A stretch of 11,812 nucleotides of DNA from an uncultured Prevotella sp. (GTDB lineage Bacteria; Bacteroidota; Bacteroidia; Bacteroidales; Bacteroidaceae): assembly GCA_900553965.1 (NCBI GenBank), contig USFX01000078.1:1-11812 (forward strand), written 5' to 3'. This document shows, piece after piece, positions 1 to 8,600 of the stretch. Both the position numbers and the translations under genes were made by a program. A model generated the notes under the pieces. It was given only the letters and a program-made list of their open reading frames with translations. It searched no databases and was not told the origin of the DNA. Position 1 is the first letter of the stretch; the number at the start of each line of letters is the position of its first letter.

Positions 1-36
1 GTTGCTCAGGAACTTATAAATAAAGTTAAATTATAG
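1..36 (+). CDS. Possible 3' end of a gene to the left of the window
   Basis: Frame 1 reads VAQELINKVKL and then a TAG stop at 34-36. The composition suits the charged tail of a soluble protein, and an AT-rich inverted repeat follows 18 bases later, as expected after the end of a gene. Eleven codons are too few to identify a family, and the reading could be chance. It is listed only because the gene-plus-hairpin arrangement is coherent. Confidence 0.22.
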   Translation, partial: VAQELINKVKL

Positions 37-54
37 TGTTGCGGAATTAAGGAT

Positions 55-81
55 AAATAATCTTAATCATAAAGATTATTT
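55..81 (+). terminator. AT-rich hairpin, possible terminator of the upstream gene
   Basis: A perfect 10-base inverted repeat, AAATAATCTT (55-64) and AAGATTATTT (72-81), flanks a 7-base loop. The stem is weak because it holds little G+C. The right arm ends in TTT, giving only a short U-rich tail on the + strand. It could end transcription arriving from the left. Confidence 0.35.
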
Positions 82-394
82 GTGTTAAAGAGAATTAATT
101 CATCAGATTTTACCTATATAATGGTCAGTTTTCCTCCATAAAACGCGGGGATGTGCAGAAAAGCGCAGGGATTCTTCTGTTTTTCAGAATATTACGAGAG
201 GATGTGTCCCATTCCTTTGAATCAATAACATTTGAACAGATGTCCACCTCTGCCCTACTCCACATATATACCTTATTTACAGTTCTGCTCCCGATTGGCT
301 AAGCATGACAAATCCACCCCATTTTGTCTGACGTGTTATCCCCATTCAGTCCACTCCCGAATTTTCAAAGTCTATTTCAAAAACAATTCAGATA
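82..394. other. Intergenic stretch without a recognisable gene
   Basis: I see no convincing coding frame, tRNA, rRNA or array of repeats here. There is a small 5-base-pair stem with a T5 loop (TTCTG then CAGAA, around 174-188). The stretch separates the possible upstream gene end from the promoter of the ATPase operon. Confidence 0.5.
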
Positions 395-426
395 TTTGCA
401 TATATGACTGAAATATTGTATTTTTG
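395..426 (+). promoter_or_regulatory. Bacteroides-type sigma-ABfr promoter for the ATPase/Toprim operon
   Basis: TTTG at 395-398 and TATTTTTG at 419-426 match the Bacteroidota housekeeping consensus (-33 TTTG and -7 TAnnTTTG) exactly, with a 20-base spacer, inside the usual 19-21 range. Transcription would begin a few bases after 426, leaving a leader of roughly 20 bases before the ATG at 452. No strong Shine-Dalgarno is present, which is normal in this phylum. The two boxes lie inside two copies of a 9-base direct repeat, TTTGCATAT (395-403 and 423-431), which could serve as an operator; that part is inference. Confidence 0.65.
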
Positions 427-451
427 CATATCAACTTGAATCCAAACCGTT

Positions 452-1615
452 ATGATAATATCACGTGTACAACTGGTGAACTGGAAGAATTTCCATTCAT
501 GCGATGTAAGAATATCCGAAAGATGTTTTATTGTAGGAGCAAATGCTTCTGGAAAGTCAAACTTTCTTGATGTATTCAGATTCTTACGTGACATTACCCG
601 TACCGGCGGAGGATTGCAGGCCGCTGTTGCTGACCGTGGCGGCATATCGAAGATAAGATGTCTGGCCGCACGCACAAAATCGTATGTCTCTATAGCCGTG
701 ACCCTAAGTCCCGACAACGACACTGAAAAAAAAGAATGGGAATACGGACTTTCATTCAAGCATGTGGGAGGTGGCATACGCAAAAATGAGGTTTCCATCA
801 TCGAAGAGCGCGTGCTGCATAACGGAGAATGTATATTAAACCGCACTGAAAATGACGAAAATGAGGACGCATTGACTCTGAAATACACGCATCTGGAACA
901 ACCGACAGCAAACCGTAACTTCCGAGAACTGAAACTCTTCTTTGATAAAATCGAATATCTCAATGTCGTTCCACAGCTCGTCAGAGAGTCCGGCTCGCTA
1001 CTGCTCACGACCGGCAAAGAAGACTTCTATGGCCGGAATTTCATACAACGCCTTGCTGTCCTCAATGAGAACATCCGCACGTCATATTTCAAAAGAATAA
1101 ACGAAATCTTGAGGCTTGCCGTCCCACAACTGGAAAATCTGTCATTGGTAAAAGACGAGATGGGCACACCACATCTCGAAGCAATATACAAACATTGGCG
1201 GGCAAAAGGCAGCAAGCAGCAGGAGGCGCAGTTTTCTGACGGAACGCTACGCCTTATCGGATTCCTATTTGCTCTGATTGACAGCAGAGGGCTCACACTT
1301 CTGGAAGAACCGGAAACAAACCTCCACTCCGCAATCGTTGCCCTGTTCCCTGAGTTCATAGCCAAGATTCAGCGTACACGCCAGGATTTGCGTCAGGTCA
1401 TAATAACCACACACAGCTATGACATCCTGTCCAGCGAGGGCATTTCCGGAAACGAAGTGCTTCTGTTGAGACCGACGTCCGAAGGAACCGAAGTGAAAAA
1501 CATAAATGACATCGAAATCATAAAGGCCGTTCTTGACTCCGGCTTCAGTGTGGCAGATGCTGTCATGTCAAATTCACGGCCGGAAGGCGTCGAACAGATA
1601 ACCGGCCTGATATAA
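452..1615 (+). CDS. AAA family ATPase (SMC/RecF-like, AAA_21 type), putative defence ATPase
   Basis: This is a 387-residue cytoplasmic ATPase of the ABC/SMC-like AAA_21 group, related to the ATPase domain of OLD nucleases. The N-terminus (IISRVQLVNWKNF) is the usual first strand of RecF/SMC-like ATPases. Walker A is GANASGKS at residues 29-36. An ABC-signature-like FSDGTLRL begins at 261, Walker B with its catalytic glutamates is LTLLEEPETNLH at 281-292, and the switch histidine lies in IITTHS at 317-322. All nucleotide-site motifs are therefore intact. Residues of about 100-250 form the variable insert between the ATPase halves. There is no fused nuclease domain, unlike class 1 OLD proteins. 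The ATG at 452 is supported by an exact promoter just upstream. The next gene starts 12 bases after its stop, so the two form an operon. A role in phage or plasmid defence is inferred from the partner and family, not shown by the sequence. Confidence 0.88.
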   Translation: MIISRVQLVNWKNFHSCDVRISERCFIVGANASGKSNFLDVFRFLRDITRTGGGLQAAVADRGGISKIRCLAARTKSYVSIAVTLSPDNDTEKKEWEYGLSFKHVGGGIRKNEVSIIEERVLHNGECILNRTENDENEDALTLKYTHLEQPTANRNFRELKLFFDKIEYLNVVPQLVRESGSLLLTTGKEDFYGRNFIQRLAVLNENIRTSYFKRINEILRLAVPQLENLSLVKDEMGTPHLEAIYKHWRAKGSKQQEAQFSDGTLRLIGFLFALIDSRGLTLLEEPETNLHSAIVALFPEFIAKIQRTRQDLRQVIITTHSYDILSSEGISGNEVLLLRPTSEGTEVKNINDIEIIKAVLDSGFSVADAVMSNSRPEGVEQITGLI

Positions 1616-1627
1616 GAAGAGAGAGAG

Positions 1628-2278
1628 ATGGGACATAACAGCAATATCGAAGTATATATATCCGGAGAAGACACCGTGACAAAGGAAGTCATATACCGGA
1701 TTTTGAGTTTTGTCTCACCACGATTTAAAGTGGTTGGCGATATTCCGGCAAGAGGAGGCGAGATAAAAAAGAAAATACCCCAATGCAACAGCCTGGCCAA
1801 ACTCCACCCCGTCATAATGCTTCTTGATGTTGACAACGGTTGCGCACCTATGCTGAAATCCGCACTATTGGGAGACCAGAAACAGTCTGACGGCTTTCTG
1901 ATGAACATCGCCGTAGACGAAGCCGAAGCATGGCTGATGGCCGATACGGAAGGTTTTGCCAGATATTTCGGCATCAACAGTAACGACATGCCAAAAGCCG
2001 AAGCCAACAAACAGGGCGGCCGGAAAGCGCTTATCGAGATGAATTTTCCCATGAAGTCATCCTTCGTCCTTACACACGAATTAATCTTCAAATCAAACAA
2101 CCCGGTATTGAAACAGCAAATAGGTGTCAAGGAAAAAGGAAAGACCAAAGGAAAAGAATATAATGACGCAATAGTCCCATTCATAAAAAATGTATGGAAC
2201 ATAGAACAAGCAAAGACTAATTCAGACAGTCTTCAGCGCATGTTGCGCCGATTGGAATGTCTTCTCAACAAATACTAA
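1628..2278 (+). CDS. Toprim-like DUF4276-type protein, partner of the AAA ATPase
   Basis: This 216-residue protein looks like the DUF4276 family, which I place in the Toprim fold. Support comes from a conserved glutamate near the N-terminus (SGEDT, E14), a hydrophobic strand ending in a DxD motif (MLLDVDNGCA, D67 and D69), the family-typical IAVDEAEAWLMAD at 94-106, and a C-terminal KEYNDAI...W...A...S.SLQRMLRRL pattern. E14 plus D67/D69 would form the metal-binding site of a Toprim nuclease. There is no signal peptide or membrane segment, so it should be cytoplasmic. A purine-rich GAAGAGAGAGAG sits right before the ATG. Co-transcription with an AAA_21 ATPase suggests that the ATPase senses or binds DNA and this protein cuts nucleic acid, as in OLD- or PARIS-type systems. 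That role is inference: PARIS uses a different Toprim family (DUF4435). Confidence 0.75.
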   Translation: MGHNSNIEVYISGEDTVTKEVIYRILSFVSPRFKVVGDIPARGGEIKKKIPQCNSLAKLHPVIMLLDVDNGCAPMLKSALLGDQKQSDGFLMNIAVDEAEAWLMADTEGFARYFGINSNDMPKAEANKQGGRKALIEMNFPMKSSFVLTHELIFKSNNPVLKQQIGVKEKGKTKGKEYNDAIVPFIKNVWNIEQAKTNSDSLQRMLRRLECLLNKY

Positions 2279-2349
2279 ATTGAAGTTTCGGAAGCGTTGG
2301 ACATCATGCCTTTCAGGATGTACATATCCCAAACTTCCGAAACTTCAAT
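2279..2349 (+). terminator. Long hairpin right after the Toprim-like gene
   Basis: A perfect 16-base inverted repeat, ATTGAAGTTTCGGAAG (2279-2294) and CTTCCGAAACTTCAAT (2334-2349), begins at the base after the stop codon. The 39 bases between the arms can fold further: TTGG (2297-2300) with CCAA (2329-2332), and ACATC (2301-2305) with GATGT (2317-2321). No T-run of note follows. The position between convergent genes suits a terminator or a 3' stabilising structure. A structured small RNA or a short palindromic element is also possible. Confidence 0.6.
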
Positions 2350-2380
2350 AAACCGATTTTGTTGTTCACATACTCATGTA

Positions 2381-2427
2381 ACGGCAGATGTTCCCGGTAG
2401 CCATACGCCGCCGGGAACGCCTGCCGT
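2381..2427 (-). terminator. GC-rich hairpin at the end of the minus-strand unit
   Basis: ACGGCAGATGTTCCCGG (2381-2397) pairs with CCGGGAACGCCTGCCGT (2411-2427). The stem has 17 positions with one mismatch and one G-T wobble, around a 13-base loop. Read on the minus strand, it begins inside the stop codon of the 59-residue gene, so it would form right behind the last ribosome. It lacks a clear U-tract afterwards (TTACATGAG), so it is terminator-like rather than a textbook intrinsic terminator. Confidence 0.55.
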
Positions 2428-2606
2428 CATTCCTCATCTTCTTCATCAGCCCACACTGAGAATGTGTGGCCTTTCGCGAAGACATTGTCCGGATTGTCGA
2501 CACCCGGCACTTTGTCTTTGAGGCTGTCACCACCGTCGCTGCCGGTAAGCATCATCTCCGGTTCCAGCTCCATCACCTCTATTTCAGGTTTGATATATCT
2601 TTTCAT
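2427..2606 (-). CDS. Small acidic-tailed protein of 59 residues, family not named
   Basis: The frame starts with ATG at 2606 and stops with TGA at 2427-2429. It begins MKRYIKPEIEVMELEPEMML, has a short Gly/Ser/Asp-rich segment (TGSDGGDS, residues 21-28), and ends in an acidic tail (VWADEEDEE). I recognise the pattern of an opening like M-K-(K/R)-Y-I-K-P, an amphipathic strand, a GS-rich stretch and an acidic, Trp-containing end. Small hypothetical proteins of this kind recur in Bacteroidales, often near surface-protein genes; I know of no established function. It lies 43 bases downstream of the giant surface-protein gene on the same strand, so the two are probably co-transcribed. There is no signal peptide or membrane helix. 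A GC-rich hairpin overlaps its stop codon. A peptide precursor or chaperone-like helper for the large protein is possible, but that is speculation. Confidence 0.65.
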   Translation of the reverse strand: MKRYIKPEIEVMELEPEMMLTGSDGGDSLKDKVPGVDNPDNVFAKGHTFSVWADEEDEE

Positions 2607-2649
2607 AATTCACTGCTTTTGCTGTTAATGATTCATTGTTTTCCGGCCG

Positions 2650-5600
2650 TCACTTCACCACGACCTTCTTACCATTCACGAAATATATTCCGGGCTGTCC
2701 GATGGCCTCAACGCGCTGTCCGGCCATGTTATATATAACAGGCTCCTTCGCGTTCCCTTCGGCCTCGATGTCACGTATGGTCGTGACATCGCCGTCGCCG
2801 CCGAAGACGAAATGCGCCGGGGCTGCCTCCGAGGTCTGTGACAGCGCACTTTCCGGAACGGCCAGATAAGCCAGCCCCATCCTCATCTCAAACGGGCCGC
2901 CGTCAGGTGCGCCGTAGTAGAAGCCGAGGTCGGTCTTCTTGTCGTAATCGTCGTAGGCCAGCTTGTAGTATCTGTAACCCTCTTCGGCCTCGAACAGTCC
3001 GTCACCGTTCACCCCTCTCAGCATGTTGTCCGCGTCGAGAGCCATGCCGGAATTTTCTTCCGAAACAGAATAATATGGTACGGTCTCTTGTGTCGAACGG
3101 AGCAACACGCCGCTGCCCTTCGGGACATAGCTTCCGTGTGACAGGATTGAATAGTCACCGTCCTTGACATACCATGACTTCTCAACATCCTTTAGTGTCA
3201 TCTTCGAGTCGCTGACCGTCACGGTCTTCACCTCCACGTCGTCAGGGAACACAACATTCCCATCAGGACAGCTGAACGTCGCATAGAACATTCCGTCGTT
3301 GCCCACGGCTCTGAAGTTGACATAAGTCCCCGAACCGTTGGCGTCGAGCACCTTCTTATAGAGCTGGACGGCAGCACCTTCGCCGGAAGTGTATGGCCGG
3401 AAAACGGACTCCGTCGCGTCAAATCTGATGTAGCGGTCGGCGGAAGCCACGTTCCGGATCTCCGCATCACCCTGGGCCGTGAAGCCGATGGTCCACTGAA
3501 GTCCGGCCTCCGAAGCGTCGCCCGCCTCCGTCGCGAAACCATCTTCCGCGTTGCAGCCGACATATCCGTTCCTGTTTCTGAGGGCATAGCCGCCGTCGGC
3601 CTTTTGTTCGATGACGATGCCGGCAAAACCGGAGACACGGCACGTTTCTGAGGATGCGTTGACGCTGGCGACTCCCACAACGGAAGCGCTGTTGCCGCTG
3701 CCGACAAGAGCCATCGCCTTGCTGCCGGCCTCGTTGAGAATGACATACGTAGCACCGGCCGTAAGCCCGTCGGCCGACGTCACCTTCTTGTAGTAAGCCA
3801 AAGGCTCGCCCGTCACCGTAATCGTGTAGCTGGCCGAACGGTATATGTCCCCCACTCGCAGTATTGCCCCGATTTCTGTCGTTCCCGGACCGACGAGCGT
3901 AACCTCACCTGTCTTATAGTCGACCATGGCCACATCGTTATTATTGCTGTAGTATGTCTCAAATCCCTCCGCATAGTCGTTTACGAGCGTCGGAGAGGTG
4001 AACTCTCTGCCGATGACCGTCTTGACCGCACTTTCGTTGAAGGCAAATTTCTTAGGAGCCTTCTCCACCTTAATGTTCCTTACGCGCCATGTGCCGGCGG
4101 CATCCTCGCTGCTGGTGTATCTGAAAGCAATCTGGAAGCTCTTTCCTACGTATGCGGACAGGTTCACCTTCTGGCCCTCAAATCCGGAGAATCCGCCGTC
4201 GGCCGGCGCGGCAGGATGGACAATGGCCATCTGCTCCCACTCGCCGCCATCCTCACGGGCCCAAAGAGTCGCCTCGGCGTCAATGTCGCCGAAACCGTTG
4301 TCGACGGCCTGTTCAAAGGTAAGGGTAATCTTCTTGTCTCCGTAAACCTTGCTGATGACGGGCGAGACAAGCCAGCTTTCCGAAGCCTTGGCGACGCCGT
4401 CAACCGTGGCTGTGGCTTTCATATTCATATTGCCACCGTCGTATGTCCACACGTCCGTCAGGCCGTCGCCGAGCGTCACGTTGTCGACGGTGAACCGGCC
4501 CACCCCCCAGGCGAAGCTCTCTTCGTAGGGCAGTCCCACCATGAACGGGTCGTTCACCGTAAGAACATAGCTGGCGGAATTCCATACATCTTCATCTCCA
4601 TGCAATGTTGCGATTATACTTGTCTGGCCCGGACCGACGAGTCTGACCACACCGGTCTCTTCGTCGATTACAGCGACATCCGTATCCGAACTGCTGTAGC
4701 TGATGGTACCGCCCTCATATTCGTTTACAAGCGCCGGATGAGTGACCACATCACCCATGGTCACTTCAACTTCACTCTTAACGAAAGCGAATATCCTGTT
4801 ATATCCCTTCACCGAGACGTTCCTTATGCTCCATGTGCCGGCGGCTTCCGCGCTACTGGTGTACTTGAAAGCAATCTGTATCCGCCGTCCTGCATATTTG
4901 GAGATGTCTGCCGTCTGACTCTCAAAATCAGACGCTTCCGACGGATAGACGATAGCGACCTGTTCCCACTCACCATCGCCGTCCACGTCACGCACCCAGA
5001 GAGTCGCCTCTGTCCCGGCGTCGCCGAAGCCGTTGTCGACGGTCTGGTCAAACGAGAGCGACAGACTGTTGTTATAAGAGCTCTTGTTTATCACGGGCGA
5101 GACGAGCCAGCTCTCCGACGCCATGCTGACGCCGTCGACCGTGGCTGTGGCCTTCATGCACTGGTTGTCGCCGTCGTGAGTCCACACGTCCGTCAGGCCG
5201 TCGCCGAGCATCACGTTGTCAATGGTGAACCGGCCCATATCCCCGGCAAAGCTCTCTTCGTAGGGCAAGCCCACCGAAGCCGGGTCAATCACCGTCAGCG
5301 TATAAGAGGTGGAGCGGTATGTCTCTCCGTCTAAAATCGCCTGTATCCTTGTTTCTCCCGGGCCGACGAGCGTAACCTCTCCGGTATTTCTGTCGACTGT
5401 AGCCACATCCGCATTACTGCTAAAGTACGTGACCGTGCCCTCAAAGTCGTTTCTGAGCGCCGGAGGAGTGAGCGTCCCCTCTCCGAATATCACCATCACT
5501 TCGGGGTTACTGAAAGCAAATATCTTGGACTCATTGAACGCCTCAACCGAGACGTTCCTTATGCGCCATGTACCGGCGGCCAACGCGCTGCTGGTGTAAC

Positions 5601-8600
5601 GGAAGGCAATCTGCATCCTCTGTCCGGCATACTTGGAGAGGTCTACCTTCAGGCTCTCAAATTCAGCGGCGTCGGCAGACGATGTCGACGGATAGGCGAT
5701 TGCGACCTGCTCCCACTCGCCGTTTTCCTCGCGCGCCCAGAGGGTCGCCTCGGTCTCGACGCTGCCGAAACCGCCGTCTATGGCCTGGTCAAACGTGAGC
5801 GACAGACTGTTATAATGGGAGCTCTTGGTGATGACGGGCGAGACGAGCCAGCTCTCCGACGCCACGCTGACGCCGTCGACCGTGGCCGTGGCCTTCATGC
5901 TTTGGTTGTCGTCATCGTGGGTCCACACGTCCGTCAGCCCGTCACCGAGGGTCACGTTGTCAATAGTGAACCTGCCGTTGTCCCACTCGAAACTCTCTCC
6001 ATAGGGCAAAGCCACCGAGGAGGGATCCGTCACCGTAAGCATGTAATATGCACCCTGAGGCTCTACCCCTTCCAACTTTGCGATAATAGCTGTTTCGCCC
6101 GGGCCGACGAGCGTGACCTCACCGGTTTTCTCATCAACCGTGGCGACATCCTCGTCGTCACTAAAGTACGTAACCGTTCCGTCAAGAGTGTTTATCAGTT
6201 TCGGAGCGTCAAACTCCTTGCCGACGGTCGCCTTAACCTCCTCTGCGGTGAAAGCGAAGATTTCCAGTTCTTCCGGATTTGCGCCCATCACCAGAACGTC
6301 CTTTATGCCCCATGTGCCGGCCGACTCCTCGCTGCCGGTATACCGGAAAGCGATCTGCATCCGCTTTCCGATGTATGCGGAAAGGTCGACCATCTGCTTC
6401 CTGAACCCGTCACCGGCCTGGGGATATTCAATCGGGAGCTGTCCCCACTCGCCGTTTTCCTCACGCACCCAAAGAGTCGCCTCGGCCTCGACATCGGCGA
6501 AATTGATGTTGATGCCCTGGGCAAACGAAAGAATGAGCAGCTCGCTGTCGGTCTCGGCATTGATTACGGGCGAGATGAGCCAGCTCTCCGCCACCTTACC
6601 GACACCATCGACATGAGAGGTGGCCTTCATGCAAGAGAGGTTTTCCTCGTATGTCCACACGTCCGACAGGCCGTCACCGAGCGTCACGTTGTCGACGACG
6701 AACAAGCCATTACCCGCAGCGAAACTCTCCACGTAGGGAAGGTCTGCTGAAGGATTGCCGGAGACCTGAACATTCTTTATGTCCCATATTCCGCCCGCTG
6801 CAGCACTACCCATGTACTTGAAGCCTATCTGTATTTTCTTTCCTACGTAGGCGGAAAGATTGACCGCCTGCCGTTTGAATCCTGCTTCCACCGCCGGATG
6901 GCTGATAGCGAGCTGATTCCACTCGCCACCGGCCTCACGCACCCAAAGGGTTGCCTCGTTGTCAATATCGCCGAACTCCTTATTTATGGCTTGGTCGAAC
7001 GAAAGGAAGAGTGTGCTTTCGTCGGTTTCCGCATTGATGACGGGCGAGATGAGCCATTGTTCCATGACGACGGCTTGCTTATCTTCGCTTGCGTATGGGG
7101 CGGCTCTCATGACATGGTCATATCTATTATATGCCCACACGCCCGAAATGTTGCCGGCGAGCTTCACGCTCTCTCTGGTGAACTGGCCTATATTTGCATC
7201 AAAATTCTCGATGTAAGGCAGTGGCACCACAGGATAGCCGGACACGGTAAGCCTGTAAGAGATCTCACGAATCTGGTTGTCTCCGTCATACAACGCTGCA
7301 TAAATGAATGTCGTTCCCCGATTGACGAGCGTAACCTCACCGGTCGCCGCATCGACCTTGGCTATGCTCGTGCTACGGCTTCTATATCGGACCTCGTAGC
7401 CCTCATAGTCGTTTATGAGTGTTGGAGGCGTGAACTCTTCGCCTAAGGTTGCTTCTGCCTCTTCGGAAGCAAAAGCGAATATCTTCTCTTTTGCTTCGAC
7501 CGAGAGAAGATAACATGCACTTTTGAAAATTTCTCCTTCCAATTCTGCGCAAATGTTTGTCCATCCCAGACCAACGATTGTAACCTCTCCGGTAGTTGCA
7601 TCGACCGTAGCCACACTCTCATCACTGCTGGAATACATGACCGTGCCTCCATATCCGTTTATCAACGTCGGGGCCGTGAACTCATCGCCCATAAACGCCG
7701 TGACTTCTTCGGGAGAAAAGGCGAAGGTCTTCTGCTTGGTCTCGGCCGAAACATTCCTTACAGACCATGTACCGGCGACGTCCGCGCTGCTGGTGTACTT
7801 GAAAGCAAACTGTATCGCATGTTCGTAACCATCAGAGAAATACGCTGTAAGATCGATTGCCTGAGCCCCAAATCCGGAAAGACTGCCGTCTGCCGGTGCC
7901 TCAGGATAGGCAATAGCCACATTCTGCCATTCTCCACCGATTTCACGGACCCAAAGAGTTGCCTCGCCGGCAATATCACCGAAACCATTGTCTACGGCTT
8001 GTTCGAACGTAAGATATGTTTTATCAGTTCCATTGTAATATATGTAAATGGAAGGTGAGACGAGCCAGCTCTCCGAAGTCTTATTGTTGCCATCAGCTGT
8101 GGCTGTCATGCACTGATTGCCGCCGTCGTGTGCCCACACGTCCGTCAGGCCGTCGCCGAGGTTCTTATTCGTAATGTTGAATTCGCCCTTGCCCTCTGCA
8201 AAACTCTCATTGTATGGCAGCGACACGGAGGGATAATTCACCGCAAGCGAATATGATGCGGTGATGCTGTTATCAGCGTCCAACACTGCAAAAACAGTGG
8301 TATAGCCCTGACTGACCGGCGTAACCTCGCCTGTTTTTTCATCAATCGTGGCTATCTGTGTATTGCCGACAGAATAGGTCACACTTGTGCCGTAAATGTT
8401 TGTCAGAGTGGGAGCCGTGAATGGCTTGCCGAGCGTTGCGGTCGCGGAGACCTCGCTGAATCCGAAATCAATTATAATATTGACCGTGTAAGAATCTGAC
8501 GCCACGACTTCTTCGCCATTCAGCAGTTCCGCAGTAATTATGATTGTCCCGCCTTCTCTTCCTGAGTTAGAGTTACATATATATATCCGGCCTTCGCCAT

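Noticed and set aside
388..1017. Minus-strand open frame of about 210 codons opposite the ATPase gene
   Set aside because: It has no recognisable domain, no promoter, and lies antisense to a gene with all ATPase motifs intact; its Ser/Cys-rich content is typical of an antisense shadow.
1417..2202. Minus-strand open frame opposite the end of the ATPase and the Toprim-like gene
   Set aside because: It spans two real genes in the opposite sense, and its Ser/Phe-rich sequence shows no family pattern.
452..2278. Naming the ATPase/Toprim pair as PARIS or Gabija
   Set aside because: PARIS uses a DUF4435 Toprim partner, and Gabija uses an OLD nuclease fused to its ATPase plus a UvrD-like helicase. 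Neither matches what is seen here.
2279..2349. Invertible promoter (phase-variation switch)
   Set aside because: The inverted arms enclose only 39 bases, with no TTTG/TAnnTTTG promoter inside and no recombinase nearby; known Bacteroides invertons enclose longer segments.
2297..2869. Short plus-strand open frames downstream of the Toprim-like gene
   Set aside because: They run antisense to the 59-residue gene and the end of the giant gene, and have no start context or family resemblance.
4060..6265. CRISPR-like array
   Set aside because: The period is about 740 bases and the repeats encode protein domains in a continuous frame.
4216..6750. Long plus-strand open frames, including 4216-5334 and 5815-6750, with His/Arg/Val-rich repeats
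   Set aside because: They mirror the repeated modules of the giant minus-strand gene. Their regular pattern comes from the antisense of near-identical repeats, not from separate genes.
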